From assembly GCF_003850565.1 (NCBI RefSeq), contig NZ_CP027706.1, positions 4,526,001-4,590,000 of the forward strand: a DNA stretch of 64,000 bases. Reading direction: 5' to 3'. Made by a program: the position numbers and the translations under genes. Shown here one piece after another: positions 44,653 to 53,977 of the stretch. Source of the DNA: Pseudomonas sessilinigenes (GTDB lineage: Bacteria; Pseudomonadota; Gammaproteobacteria; Pseudomonadales; Pseudomonadaceae). Each line of letters starts with the position of its first letter. The first letter of the stretch is position 1. A model generated the notes under the pieces. That model ran no database searches, had not been told where the DNA came from, and saw only the letters and a program-made list of their open reading frames with translations.

Positions 44653-46020
44653 ATGGCCAAGGCCAAGCGCATGTACGGCTGCACCGAGTGCGGTTCCACC
44701 TTTCCCAAATGGGCCGGGCAATGCGGTGAATGCGGTGCCTGGAACACCCTGACCGAGACCATGATCGAAAGCGGCGGTGCCGCGGCTCCCGCTGGGCGTA
44801 CGGGCTGGGCCGGGCAGCAGGCGCAGATCAAGACCCTGGCCGAGGTCAGCGTCGAGGAAATCCCGCGTTTCTCCACTGCATCCGGCGAACTCGACCGGGT
44901 GCTCGGCGGCGGCCTGGTGGATGGCTCGGTGGTGCTGATCGGCGGTGATCCGGGGATCGGCAAGTCGACCATCCTCCTGCAGACCTTGTGCAACATCGCT
45001 ATGCGCATGCCGGCGCTGTATGTCACTGGCGAGGAATCCCAGCAGCAGGTGGCGATGCGCGCCCGGCGCCTGGGCCTGCCCCAGGACCAGCTGCGGGTGA
45101 TGACCGAAACCTGCATCGAGACCATCATTGCCACGGCCCGGGTAGAGAAGCCCAAGGTGATGGTGATCGACTCCATCCAGACCATCTTCACCGAACAGCT
45201 GCAATCGGCCCCGGGCGGTGTATCCCAGGTACGCGAGAGTGCTGCCTTGCTGGTGCGTTATGCCAAGCAGAGCGGCACGGCGATCTTCCTGGTCGGCCAC
45301 GTGACCAAGGAAGGCGCCCTGGCCGGTCCGCGGGTGCTGGAGCACATGGTGGATACGGTGCTGTATTTCGAAGGCGAGTCCGATGGGCGCCTGCGCCTGT
45401 TGCGGGCGGTGAAGAACCGCTTCGGCGCGGTCAACGAGCTTGGCGTGTTCGGCATGACCGATCGTGGCTTGAAGGAGGTCTCCAACCCATCGGCGATCTT
45501 CCTCACCCGGGCCCAGGAGGAGGTGCCGGGCAGCGTGGTCATGGCCACTTGGGAAGGCACCCGGCCTATGCTGGTGGAGGTCCAGGCGCTGGTGGATGAC
45601 AGCCACCTGGCCAACCCGCGCCGGGTGACCCTGGGCCTGGACCAGAACCGCTTGTCCATGCTGCTGGCAGTATTGCACCGCCACGGCGGTATCCCGACCC
45701 ACGACCAGGATGTGTTCCTCAACGTGGTGGGCGGGGTCAAGGTCCTGGAGACCGCGTCCGACCTGGCGTTGATGGCGGCGGTGATGTCGAGCCTGCGCAA
45801 CCGGCCGTTGCCCCATGACCTGCTGGTGTTCGGCGAGGTGGGCCTGTCCGGCGAGGTGCGTCCGGTGCCCAGTGGCCAGGAGCGCTTGAAGGAAGCGGCC
45901 AAGCACGGCTTCAAGCGGGCCATCGTGCCCAAGGGCAATGCGCCGAAGGAGCCGCCGGCAGGGCTGAAGATCATCGCCGTGACCCGCCTGGAGCAGGCAT
46001 TGGATGCACTTTTCGAATAA
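44653..46020 (+). CDS. radA: DNA repair protein RadA
   Basis: 455-aa RecA-like ATPase that helps process recombination intermediates. It has an N-terminal zinc finger (YGCTECGSTFPKWAGQCGEC), Walker A GGDPGIGKST, Walker B VMVIDSIQT, the RadA-specific KNRFG motif in VKNRFGAVNE and a C-terminal Lon-protease-like domain (VNVVGGVKVLETASDLALMA, GEVGLSGEVRPV). The start at 44653 matches the family; the frame begins five codons earlier. Confidence 0.97.
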   Translation: MAKAKRMYGCTECGSTFPKWAGQCGECGAWNTLTETMIESGGAAAPAGRTGWAGQQAQIKTLAEVSVEEIPRFSTASGELDRVLGGGLVDGSVVLIGGDPGIGKSTILLQTLCNIAMRMPALYVTGEESQQQVAMRARRLGLPQDQLRVMTETCIETIIATARVEKPKVMVIDSIQTIFTEQLQSAPGGVSQVRESAALLVRYAKQSGTAIFLVGHVTKEGALAGPRVLEHMVDTVLYFEGESDGRLRLLRAVKNRFGAVNELGVFGMTDRGLKEVSNPSAIFLTRAQEEVPGSVVMATWEGTRPMLVEVQALVDDSHLANPRRVTLGLDQNRLSMLLAVLHRHGGIPTHDQDVFLNVVGGVKVLETASDLALMAAVMSSLRNRPLPHDLLVFGEVGLSGEVRPVPSGQERLKEAAKHGFKRAIVPKGNAPKEPPAGLKIIAVTRLEQALDALFE

Positions 46021-46051
46021 CTCGGGCTGTTACTGAAGGGACGCACACGAC

Positions 46052-46780
46052 ATGGGCATGACACACATGAAGGACTGGTTGCTGGGGATCGGCTTGCTCT
46101 GTGGCTGCAGCCTGGCCCTGGCGCAGCAGGCCGAGGCGCCGCCAGGCTACTGGATCGCGCAACAACTGCCGGTGGGGGATGGCACGACGCTGCAGGTGCT
46201 GGAAGACCAACGCATCACCCAGGAGGTCCATGACGAAAACTGGGGCAGCGGCATGGACGCGGACAATCTCCCAGAGGCTGCGGACGGCCAGCCGGCGGAG
46301 CCGTTGGAAGCCCAGGCGCGCCTGGTTTCGGACAGTGGCCAGGTGCTGGCGCAGCGGGCCCTGGGTTATCCCCTGGCCAATGTGAAGAAGGCTCCGCTCA
46401 GCGGCCTGCCATCGCCGACCTTCTTTTTGTCCATCGACCAGACCGCGCCCCTGGGCAGCTACAGTGGTCCGCTCACCGAGGTCCTGGTGCCGGCGCAGAA
46501 CCGCCTGGACCCGGTGCCGTGCCAGGATGAGAGTGGCGAGAAGCGGCCGCTGATGTTCAGCCATACCGGCAAGGCGGCCTGGCAGATAGTGCCCGCCAGC
46601 GGCGGCGGGACCGAAACCATCCAGCAGGTCTCGTCGGCCTCGACCATGGTGGACGATGAGTTCATCACCACCTATCGCACCTTCCGTTATGTCGATGGAC
46701 AGTGGACGGCGGTTTCCCGACAACAGCCGGGCTACTGGGACATGGAGCACGACTTCCCCGAGCCCGCGCTGTTTCCCTGA
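46052..46780 (+). CDS. Exported protein of unknown function
   Basis: 242 aa with a signal peptide (LLGIGLLCGCSLALAQQA). The mature protein has no Cys except one in VPCQDESG and alternates beta strands with Gly/Pro turns. I do not recognise a domain. It lies 31 bp after radA on the same strand. The alternative start M6 at 46067 (MKDWLLGIG) is equally good. It is convergent with the PilZ gene, with only 14 bp between their stop codons. Confidence 0.75.
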   Translation: MGMTHMKDWLLGIGLLCGCSLALAQQAEAPPGYWIAQQLPVGDGTTLQVLEDQRITQEVHDENWGSGMDADNLPEAADGQPAEPLEAQARLVSDSGQVLAQRALGYPLANVKKAPLSGLPSPTFFLSIDQTAPLGSYSGPLTEVLVPAQNRLDPVPCQDESGEKRPLMFSHTGKAAWQIVPASGGGTETIQQVSSASTMVDDEFITTYRTFRYVDGQWTAVSRQQPGYWDMEHDFPEPALFP

Positions 46781-46794
46781 TTTGGTACGGCTGG

Positions 46795-47163
46795 TCAGAT
46801 ATCGATCAGCGCGCCCAGCTCGCGCTCCAGCTCCTCGGGGTCGCCCAGGTTCAGCTCGATCAGGCGCCGCAGGTGCTCGATGGATTCCAGGCCGATGTGC
46901 AGGCAGACGAAGCCCAGTTGGCCATTGTTGTCATGGGCCAATTGCACATCCATGCGCACGTCGGCGTCCTGGCCCAGGTGGATGTCGGCCTCGAAAGGGC
47001 GCTTGGGGTCACCCATCCAGGGTGTGGGGCGTTCGATCAGCAAGCCCTTGAGGGACAGGTCCAGCAACTGGACTGGCCAGCGGTAGGTGCCTTGGCTGAG
47101 CTCGGTCCTGGCATCGAAGGCGATACGTTTGAAGCGTCGGCGGTCGTCGTGTTGCTCGCTCAT
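46795..47163 (-). CDS. PilZ-domain cyclic di-GMP receptor
   Basis: 122-aa single-domain protein of the same type as P. aeruginosa PA4608. The ligand motifs are at the usual places: the N-terminal RRRFKR (RxxxR) and DLSLKG (DxSxxG), so it should bind cyclic di-GMP. The start at 47163 gives the family N-terminus MSEQHDDRRRFKR. It is separated by 278 bp from cstA, divergent. The di-GMP enzyme MorA is encoded 8 kb away. Confidence 0.9.
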   Translation of the reverse strand: MSEQHDDRRRFKRIAFDARTELSQGTYRWPVQLLDLSLKGLLIERPTPWMGDPKRPFEADIHLGQDADVRMDVQLAHDNNGQLGFVCLHIGLESIEHLRRLIELNLGDPEELERELGALIDI

Positions 47164-47440
47164 GGGCTGGCCCTCTGCATGGTGCACTGACTATAGACCC
47201 CGCTGCATGACTGCCGCTACAGCCTGTGCCGCAGGTTGCGAAGCAGTCGCCGCAACGCGGGCGCATGGCGGGCATGGGCAAATGGGGCGTGACGAGGGCA
47301 AGCACGCTCCTGGTTGCAGCCCGGGGCCACCTCGAGTCGCTATAAAGAAGGCTCTAGACCAACGTGGGGGCTGGTCTTTGGGTGCAGTAGCGCTAAACTC
47401 GAAACGCTATCTTTCTGTCCACCCTGGCTGGAATATAAAA

Positions 47441-49507
47441 ATGAAAAACAATAATAGCCCGCTACGCCACCTACCCTGGTTGCTGTTGGCGATAGTCGGA
47501 GCCTGCGCCCTTGGCGTCGTTGCATTGCGTCGAGGCGAGGCGATCAACGCCCTGTGGATCGTGGTCGCCGCCGTAGCCATCTATCTGGTGGCCTACCGCT
47601 ACTACAGCCTGTTCATCGCCAATAACGTGATGCAACTGGACGCGCGCCGGGCCACTCCCGCCGTGCTCAATAATGACGGTCTGGACTACGTGCCGACCAA
47701 CAAGCACATTCTTTTCGGTCACCATTTCGCAGCCATCGCCGGCGCAGGTCCCCTGGTGGGGCCCGTCCTGGCGGCACAGATGGGCTATTTGCCCGGAACC
47801 CTGTGGCTGATCGCCGGGGTGGTGCTGGCCGGTGCCGTGCAGGACTTCATGGTGCTGTTCCTGTCCACCCGGCGTAACGGTCGCTCCCTGGGCGACATGG
47901 TTCGCGAAGAGATGGGCCGGATCCCCGGCACCATCGCGCTGTTCGGCTGCTTCCTGATCATGATCATCATCCTCGCGGTGCTGGCGCTGATCGTGGTCAA
48001 GGCCCTGGCCGAGAGCCCCTGGGGCATCTTCACGGTAATGGCGACCATCCCGATCGCGGTGTTCATGGGCGTTTACATGCGCTACATCCGCCCGGGGCGC
48101 ATCGGTGAGATCTCGCTGATCGGCGTGGTCCTGTTGCTCGGCTCCATCTGGCTGGGGGGCCAGGTGGCCGCCGACCCGGTCTGGGGCAAGATGTTCACCT
48201 TCACCGGCGTGCAGATCACCTGGATGCTGATCGGCTACGGATTCGTCGCGGCAGTGCTGCCGGTGTGGCTGATCCTGGCACCGCGCGACTACCTGTCGAC
48301 CTTCCTCAAGATCGGCACCATCATCGCCCTGGCGATCGGCATCCTGATCACCATGCCCGAGCTGAAGATGCCGGCCCTGACCCAGTTCACCGATGGTACC
48401 GGCCCGGTCTGGAAGGGTGGCCTGTTCCCATTCCTGTTCATCACCATTGCCTGTGGCGCGGTGTCCGGCTTCCATGCGCTGATCTCCTCGGGCACCACGC
48501 CCAAGTTGCTGGATAACGAGACCAACGCCCGCTACATCGGCTACGGCGGCATGCTCATGGAATCCTTCGTGGCCATCATGGCCATGGTCGCCGCTTCGGT
48601 AATCGAGCCGGGCGTGTACTTCGCCATGAACAGCCCGGCGGCGATCGTCGGCGGTGATGTAGCATCCGTGGCCCAGACCGTCAGCAGCTGGGGGTTCGTC
48701 ATCAGCCCTGAACAACTGCAGGCCGTGGCCAAGGACATCGGTGAGAACACCATCCTGGCCCGTGCCGGCGGTGCGCCGACCCTGGCGGTGGGGATCGCGC
48801 AGATCCTGCACCACGTACTGCCGGGCGAAAACACCATGGCGTTCTGGTACCACTTCGCGATCCTGTTCGAAGCCCTGTTCATCCTCACCGCAGTGGATGC
48901 CGGGACCCGGGCCGGGCGCTTCATGCTCCAGGATCTGTTGGGCTCCTTCGTCCCGGCGCTCAAGCGCACCGAGTCCTGGACTGCCAACCTGATCGCGACC
49001 GCCGGCTGCGTGGCACTCTGGGGCTACCTGCTGTACCAGGGCGTGATCGATCCGCTGGGTGGCATCAATACCTTGTGGCCGCTGTTCGGTATCTCCAACC
49101 AGATGCTGGCCGGTATTGCCTTGATGCTGGGCACCGTGGTCCTGATCAAGATGAAGCGCCAGCGCTACATCTGGGTCACCCTGCTGCCGGCTGTATGGTT
49201 GTTGATCTGCACCACTACCGCAGGCTTCATCAAGCTGTTCGACCCAAGCCCGGCGATTGGCTTCCTGTCGCTGGCCAAGAAGTACAACGATGCCCTGGCC
49301 GCCGGCCAGATCCTCGCTCCGGCCAAGGACATCACGCAGATGCAGCACGTGATCTTCAACGCCTACACCAATGCGACCCTGACGGCCTTGTTCCTGCTGG
49401 TGGTATTCAGCATCCTGTTCTATGCGCTCAAGGTCGGTGTCGCCGCCTGGGGCAACAAGGAACGCACGGACAAGGAATCGCCATACCAGGCGGTACCGGA
49501 CGCGTAA
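47441..49507 (+). CDS. cstA: Carbon starvation protein A (peptide/pyruvate transporter)
   Basis: 688-aa inner-membrane transporter with about 16-18 helices. In enterobacteria, CstA-family proteins import pyruvate or peptides when carbon is scarce. Conserved motifs: LDYVPTNKHILFGHHFAAIA, GAGPLVGPVLAAQMGYLPGT, VQDFMVLFLSTRRNGRSLG and SGTTPKLL. The ATG at 47441 is chosen; the longer upstream frame is non-coding. It is followed after 15 bp by a ybdD/yjiX gene, the usual partner. Confidence 0.94.
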   Translation: MKNNNSPLRHLPWLLLAIVGACALGVVALRRGEAINALWIVVAAVAIYLVAYRYYSLFIANNVMQLDARRATPAVLNNDGLDYVPTNKHILFGHHFAAIAGAGPLVGPVLAAQMGYLPGTLWLIAGVVLAGAVQDFMVLFLSTRRNGRSLGDMVREEMGRIPGTIALFGCFLIMIIILAVLALIVVKALAESPWGIFTVMATIPIAVFMGVYMRYIRPGRIGEISLIGVVLLLGSIWLGGQVAADPVWGKMFTFTGVQITWMLIGYGFVAAVLPVWLILAPRDYLSTFLKIGTIIALAIGILITMPELKMPALTQFTDGTGPVWKGGLFPFLFITIACGAVSGFHALISSGTTPKLLDNETNARYIGYGGMLMESFVAIMAMVAASVIEPGVYFAMNSPAAIVGGDVASVAQTVSSWGFVISPEQLQAVAKDIGENTILARAGGAPTLAVGIAQILHHVLPGENTMAFWYHFAILFEALFILTAVDAGTRAGRFMLQDLLGSFVPALKRTESWTANLIATAGCVALWGYLLYQGVIDPLGGINTLWPLFGISNQMLAGIALMLGTVVLIKMKRQRYIWVTLLPAVWLLICTTTAGFIKLFDPSPAIGFLSLAKKYNDALAAGQILAPAKDITQMQHVIFNAYTNATLTALFLLVVFSILFYALKVGVAAWGNKERTDKESPYQAVPDA

Positions 49508-49522
49508 TAGAGGAATGCAGCG

Positions 49523-49720
49523 ATGTTCAATGACTTGAGTCGCCTCGGTAAATACCTCGGTCAGGCCGCACGCCTGATGGTCGGCATGCCCGACTACGAC
49601 AACTACGTCGAGCATATGCAGACCAAGCACCCGGACAAGCCGGTGATGTCCTACGAGGCGTTCTTTCGCGAACGCCAGGAGGCACGCTATGGCGGCAAGG
49701 GTGGTCCGAAGTGCTGTTGA
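49523..49720 (+). CDS. ybdD: YbdD/YjiX-family small protein
   Basis: 65-aa DUF466 protein that accompanies cstA and is reported in E. coli as needed for transport by the partner. It shows [40 protein letters not shown] and the Gly-Cys-rich end GGKGGPKCC. It is 15 bp after cstA, so the two are one transcript. A strong hairpin follows. Confidence 0.93.
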   Translation: MFNDLSRLGKYLGQAARLMVGMPDYDNYVEHMQTKHPDKPVMSYEAFFRERQEARYGGKGGPKCC

Positions 49721-49746
49721 AGCACGATGATTAGATAACACTCCAT

Positions 49747-49772
49747 GCAAGAGCCGGCCCGCCGGCTCTTGC
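49747..49772 (+). terminator. Hairpin terminator after ybdD
   Basis: GCAAGAGCCGGC and GCCGGCTCTTGC are perfect 12-bp arms around CC, then GCTTTC. It separates cstA-ybdD from the GTPase gene and may allow some read-through. Confidence 0.8.
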
Positions 49773-49797
49773 GCTTTCAGGCGTGGGAGATCCCGTT

Positions 49798-50769
49798 TTG
49801 CACAATCCCGTTCCCGTCACCGTCCTCAGCGGTTTTCTCGGTGCCGGCAAGACCACCTTGCTGCGTCACCTGCTCAAGGCCGAGCACGGCTTGAAGATCG
49901 CCGTGATCGAAAACGAATTCAGTGATGCCGGTATCGATAGCCAGTTGTTGGGGGACGAACCGGTCCAAGTCATGACCCTGTCCAATGGTTGTGTCTGCTG
50001 CACCATCCACACCGACCTGAACAAGGCCCTGTACCTGTTGCTGGAGCGCCTGGACAGCGGTGAGATCGCCTTCGACCGGCTGGTGATCGAATGCACCGGC
50101 CTGGCCGACCCGGCACCCGTGGCGCAGGCCTTTTTCATCGATGAAGAACTGCGCGAGCGTTATATCCTCGACGGCATCATCACCCTGGTGGATGCCAAGC
50201 ACGCCGAGTTCCACCTGACCCAGACCATCGCCCAGGCCCAGGTCGGTTTTGCCGATCGATTGCTGGTGAGCAAGCGCGACCTGGTGGACCAGGACACCTT
50301 CGAGGCACTCTGCCAGCGCCTGACGCGGATCAACCGCCGGGCATCGATCCATGGGGTGGACCACGGCAATATCGAGCTTTCGCAGTTGCTCGATGTGCGC
50401 GGTTTCAACCTCAACGCCGACCTGGGCGGCGGCATCAGCCTGCGCCCGGTGAGCAAGGCACCGTCGGTGGACCGTATCGCCAGCCTGGTGCTGCGCACCG
50501 AACAGCCCCTGGACCTGGACCGCTTGAGCGAGTTCATGAACGAGTTGCTGGAAGACCATGGCAAGCAGCTGTTGCGTTACAAGGGGGTGCTGAACGTCAT
50601 CGACGAGCCCCGGCGCATGGTGTTCCAGGGGGTACTCAAATTGTACGGCTTTGACTGGGACAGCCAGTGGGCCGAAGGCGAAACACGCGAGAGCGTGATG
50701 GTGTTCATCGCCGATGACCTTCCGGAGCAGAAGATCCGCGAGGGGTTTGCGCGGATGCTCGCCGGCTGA
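49798..50769 (+). CDS. yjiA: CobW/COG0523-family GTPase (YjiA)
   Basis: 323-aa metal-chaperone-type GTPase. Walker A is GFLGAGKTTLL, the metal-binding motif GCVCCTI (CxCC) is intact, Glu-rich ECTGLADPAP follows, the base-recognition motif is SKRDLVD and a C-terminal CobW_C domain ends the protein. TTG at 49798 is preferred, with GGAG eight bases upstream; GTG at 49783 is the alternative. Its 3' end overlaps the convergent GntR gene by 65 bp. Confidence 0.92.
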   Translation: MHNPVPVTVLSGFLGAGKTTLLRHLLKAEHGLKIAVIENEFSDAGIDSQLLGDEPVQVMTLSNGCVCCTIHTDLNKALYLLLERLDSGEIAFDRLVIECTGLADPAPVAQAFFIDEELRERYILDGIITLVDAKHAEFHLTQTIAQAQVGFADRLLVSKRDLVDQDTFEALCQRLTRINRRASIHGVDHGNIELSQLLDVRGFNLNADLGGGISLRPVSKAPSVDRIASLVLRTEQPLDLDRLSEFMNELLEDHGKQLLRYKGVLNVIDEPRRMVFQGVLKLYGFDWDSQWAEGETRESVMVFIADDLPEQKIREGFARMLAG

Positions 50770-51502
50770 GTTTTCCCGGGGGCTGGGCAAGATTCTCCAG
50801 GCGCTCCTGCAAGCCATCCAGCAAGCGTTGCTGCAGATGTTCCAGGTGCTGCTGCATCAACTGCTCGGCCCGATTGGCATCGCCATCCTGCAAGGCTTCC
50901 ACCAGCGCCGAATGTTCCTGCCAGGCGCAGTGGTGCCGGGCCCGCCCGGCGAACTGGGCGATAGCCAGGGACGTCAGGGGCACGAGGCTGCCAAGGAACT
51001 GGCCCAGCGGTGCGTTGCCGGCGATCTGCGCCAGCTGCAGGTGGAATTCTCCAGACAGGCGGATCGCCGCTCCATGCTGGTTGTGCTCGATGGCCTCCCG
51101 TTCCCGGGCCACCCACTGTCGTAGCGGTTGCAGGCGGCTGCGGGGCTGTTGGCAAGCCAGGCGCACCAGGGTGACTTCCACCAGGCGCCTGGCGTGCAGG
51201 ATCTGCCGGGTGTGCTCCAGGTCCGGAGCGGCGACCTGTGGCCGACGATGGGGCTGCAGGATGATCACTTGCTGGTGTGAAAGGCGTGCCAGCACTTCGC
51301 GGATGATGCTGCGACTGACACCGAATGCCTGGCCCAGGCTGTCCTCGGTGAAGCGGCTGCCCGGAGCGATGCGCTGTTCGAGAATGGCATCGAATATCTG
51401 CGGATAAACATCGTCCACCAACAGTTTTCTTTCGCTGCGCCGGCGCCGGGGCAGGTGGCTCACCGGGGTGAAGTGCGGGTTTTCCAGGGCGTGGCTGGCC
51501 AT
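50705..51502 (-). CDS. GntR-family regulator with FCD domain (1)
   Basis: 265-aa regulator. The N-terminal winged helix is AILEQRIAPGSRFTEDSLGQ followed by AFGVSRSIIREVLARLS, and the C-terminal all-helical FCD ligand domain has VTLVRLACQQ, LSGEFHLQLAQIAGN and HSALVEALQDGDANRAEQLM. Its C-terminus overlaps the end of yjiA on the opposite strand. It lies 49 bp after the next GntR gene, from which it may be co-transcribed. Ligand unknown, probably an organic acid or amino acid. Confidence 0.87.
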   Translation of the reverse strand: MASHALENPHFTPVSHLPRRRRSERKLLVDDVYPQIFDAILEQRIAPGSRFTEDSLGQAFGVSRSIIREVLARLSHQQVIILQPHRRPQVAAPDLEHTRQILHARRLVEVTLVRLACQQPRSRLQPLRQWVAREREAIEHNQHGAAIRLSGEFHLQLAQIAGNAPLGQFLGSLVPLTSLAIAQFAGRARHHCAWQEHSALVEALQDGDANRAEQLMQQHLEHLQQRLLDGLQERLENLAQPPGKLSRRASAQTPRGSSAPEGHRR

Positions 51503-51551
51503 GGCCTGTCTCCAGTCCAGTTGCTCGAATGAAAGGGGATTACAAGAAGCG

Positions 51552-52262
51552 CTAACCCAGGTGGTCGTCCGGGATGTTCAGCTCGATGCCCATGCGTTGT
51601 CCCTCCTGGAGGATATGCCGGCGCATCTCGGCGCTGGCCTGGGCACTGTTGCGGTTGCGAATCGCCCGTACCACGGCCTCGTTCTCCTCCAGGCGCTCGG
51701 CCAGGTGTTCCGGCGAATTACGCAGGATCTGCGTGCTTTGCTTGAGGGCGTTGCTGGTTTGTTGCACCACGTTTTGGAAGATCGGGTTGCTGGTCAGGGC
51801 GAACAGCTCCTCATGGAAGGCGATGTAGGCATTGGCGCCTGCCTCGGCGTCCCGGGCTTCGAGGGCCTCGCGCATGTCCATCAGGGTCAGGCGCAACTGG
51901 CCGATTTCCTTGCTGCTGATGGATTGCGCCACCAGGCCGACGATGAACGGCTCCAGGGTATAGCGCAGTTGCAGCAGGTCCTCGAGGCTGGCCCCAGCCA
52001 CGCTGTTCTCGCCCTGGATCTCGTCTGGCGGAGTGTCGAGTACCAGCACGCCTTTGCCAGGCATCGAGCGCACCAGGCCCAGGGTCTCCAGGACGATGAC
52101 CGCCTCGCGCAGGCTGGGGCGGCTGATGCCCATCTGCTCGGCCAGTTCGCGCTGCCCCGGCAGCATGTCGCCCGAGCGCCATTGGCCGCGGGCCAGGGCG
52201 GTGCGGAGTTTTTCTACCACTGAGTTCACAACCGTTGACGAGCTGATCACTGTCGACTCCAT
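51552..52262 (-). CDS. GntR-family regulator with FCD domain (2)
   Basis: 236-aa regulator, with a FadR-type helix-turn-helix (ELAEQMGISRPSLREAVIVL) and an FCD domain (LRYTLEPFIVGLVAQ, FHEELFALTSNPIFQNVVQ, RRHILQEGQRMG) whose His and Asp residues usually bind a metal and a carboxylate ligand. It lies 66 bp after the stop codon of the symporter on the same strand, so it likely controls it; candidate TGGT-N3-ACCG sites lie upstream of the symporter. Confidence 0.88.
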   Translation of the reverse strand: MESTVISSSTVVNSVVEKLRTALARGQWRSGDMLPGQRELAEQMGISRPSLREAVIVLETLGLVRSMPGKGVLVLDTPPDEIQGENSVAGASLEDLLQLRYTLEPFIVGLVAQSISSKEIGQLRLTLMDMREALEARDAEAGANAYIAFHEELFALTSNPIFQNVVQQTSNALKQSTQILRNSPEHLAERLEENEAVVRAIRNRNSAQASAEMRRHILQEGQRMGIELNIPDDHLG

Positions 52263-52296
52263 AAGCTATAGGTAGCGCGCTGTTGCGCGCTGATTG

Positions 52297-52321
52297 TTGT
52301 GCCAGTCGCCGGCTGGCACAA
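52297..52321 (-). repeat. Inverted repeat between symporter and GntR gene
   Basis: TTGTGCCAG (52297-52305) and CTGGCACAA (52313-52321) form a 9-bp stem; a second GC-rich hairpin (GCGCGC, 52276-52290) lies next to it. There is no T tract, so it may stabilise or attenuate rather than end the transcript. Confidence 0.55.
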
Positions 52322-52328
52322 GATGTAC

Positions 52329-53642
52329 TCAGAACTCCTGTTGCTGGGGGCTGGCCGTGGTCTTGCGTGCCTGGAAGGCATAGCCTTGCTGGCCGCTGAG
52401 TACCTTGTCGGCGCGCTGCAGGTCGATGTCCTGTTCCCAGCGGGCGATGGCGATGGTGGCCACGCAGTTGCCAATCAGGTTGGTCAGGGCTCGGCCGATC
52501 CCCATAAACCAGTCCACCGCCAGCACCAGCACCAGGCCGACCACCGGGATTGCCGGGATGGCGGTCAAGGTCGCCGCCAGGATCACCAGGGCCGACCCGG
52601 GAATACCGTGGGCACCCTTGGAGGTGATCAGCGACACCAGCAGGATGGTCAGCAAGTCCGCCATGGACAGCGGCGTGCCGGTGGCATTGGCGATGAAGAC
52701 GATCGCCAGTGTCAGGTAGATGGAGAAGCCGTCGAGATTGAACGAGTAGCCAGTGGGAATCACCAGCCCCACCGTGGAGCTGCCCACTCCCAGGTGCTCC
52801 AGCTTGCGCATGATCTGCGGCAACACGGCGTCCGATGACGCGGTGCCCAGGACGATCAGGAGCTCCTCGCGCAGGTACTTGAGGAAAGGCAGCATGCGCA
52901 GCCCGGACAGGCGCATCACCAGGCCCAGGACCAACGCGACGAAAGCGATGCAGGTCAGGTAGAACAACCCCACCAGGCTGCCCAGGTGCTGCAGTGAGTC
53001 CAGGCCGTACTTGCTGGTGGTGAAGGCAATGGCGCCGAACACCCCGATGGGGGCCAGCCGTACGATCATGCCCATGATGCGGAAGATCACGTGGCTCAGT
53101 TCGTTGATCAGGCGTGAGATGCCCGAGGCGGCCTCGCCCACCAGGTTCAGGGCGCTGCCGAACAGCACCGAAAACAGCAGGACCTGGAGGATGTTGTTCT
53201 CAGCGAAGGCGCCGATGACCGAAGAGGGGATCAGGCCCATGAGGAACTGCGCCGTGGTGTGCAGGTGCTGGCCACGTTCGGCGATATCGCCCATGTCTGC
53301 CTGGGATAGCTGCTCCAGGTGGATGTTGGCGCCTGTGCCGATGCCTGTTCCAAAGGCCATGACCAGGCCTATCACCAGGGCCAGGGTAGTGAGGATTTCG
53401 AAGTAGATCACCGACTTCAGGCCGATGCGCCCGACCTTCTTCAGGTCGCCGGCGCCGGAGATACCGCTGACGACTACGCAGAACACGATGAGCCCGATCA
53501 GCATCTTGATCAGTTTGATGAAGGCATCGCCCAGTGGTTTGAGTTGCGAGGAGTATTCGGGGAGGGTGAGGCCGCACACGATGCCGAGTATCAGCCCGAG
53601 CACTACCTGGAGAAAAATCGAACGCGAGCACCATCTGAGCAT
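52329..53642 (-). CDS. Dicarboxylate/amino acid:cation symporter (DAACS)
   Basis: 437-aa inner-membrane symporter of the DctA/GltP family. Eight helices and re-entrant loops are seen. Key motifs are ASSDAVLPQIMRKLEHLGVG (serine-rich loop), GYSFNLDGFSIYLTL (with the NLDG stretch), and LITSKGAHGIPGSALVILAA. The start at 53642 (MLRWCSRSIF) is chosen; the longer frame is not conserved. Substrates are C4-dicarboxylates, glutamate or aspartate. It probably forms a regulatory unit with the GntR gene downstream. Confidence 0.9.
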   Translation of the reverse strand: MLRWCSRSIFLQVVLGLILGIVCGLTLPEYSSQLKPLGDAFIKLIKMLIGLIVFCVVVSGISGAGDLKKVGRIGLKSVIYFEILTTLALVIGLVMAFGTGIGTGANIHLEQLSQADMGDIAERGQHLHTTAQFLMGLIPSSVIGAFAENNILQVLLFSVLFGSALNLVGEAASGISRLINELSHVIFRIMGMIVRLAPIGVFGAIAFTTSKYGLDSLQHLGSLVGLFYLTCIAFVALVLGLVMRLSGLRMLPFLKYLREELLIVLGTASSDAVLPQIMRKLEHLGVGSSTVGLVIPTGYSFNLDGFSIYLTLAIVFIANATGTPLSMADLLTILLVSLITSKGAHGIPGSALVILAATLTAIPAIPVVGLVLVLAVDWFMGIGRALTNLIGNCVATIAIARWEQDIDLQRADKVLSGQQGYAFQARKTTASPQQQEF

Positions 53643-53713
53643 GGGAGGAGTCCTGGTCGGTGTCCTGCCTGCCGTGCGTTTGAGGGCGCAGCGGGTGGCG
53701 GACTTAATTATTG

Positions 53714-53724
53714 TGGTCTTACCG
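53714..53724 (+). promoter_or_regulatory. Candidate FCD-GntR operator 1
   Basis: TGGTCTTACCG fits the TNGT-N3-ACNA pattern of FadR-subfamily sites except the last base. It lies 72 bp before the symporter start. Confidence 0.5.
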
Positions 53725-53798
53725 GTATGTCCAGTGCAGGCGCAGTCTACGCTCGGTTTTTTGGGGTTTACAAGAGGGGGCGGGCAAATTGGCTTGAC

Positions 53799-53809
53799 CG
53801 GTCTGACCA
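53799..53809 (-). promoter_or_regulatory. Candidate FCD-GntR operator 2
   Basis: Read on the minus strand, TGGTCAGACCG has the same form as operator 1, within the near palindrome ACTGGTCAGACCGGT. It lies 157 bp before the symporter start. The rest of the 309-bp region (53643-53950) shows no gene. Confidence 0.55.
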
Positions 53810-53950
53810 GTGACCTTGTGTCGTCGACCCGGACTTTTGGCTTGATGGCGTTCGGGGGGGCGTGCAAGTGCCGTTGCAGAGCCTTGGAGGATTTTGCAGG
53901 GGCGTCGCCGGCCTGCAGTAGCGGCTAGAGGAAGTTTTTGGGGGACATGA

Positions 53951-53977
53951 AAAAGCCCGGCACTAGGCCGGGCTTTT
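53951..53977 (-). terminator. Rho-independent terminator of glyA
   Basis: AAAAGCCCGGC and GCCGGGCTTTT form an 11-bp stem with a 5-base loop. Read on the minus strand it ends in a T run, 21 bp after the glyA stop. Confidence 0.92.

Noticed and set aside
47471..49750. 759-residue open frame opposite cstA
   Set aside because: Same shadow effect; composition rich in His, Asp and Gln, with no membrane helices or domains.
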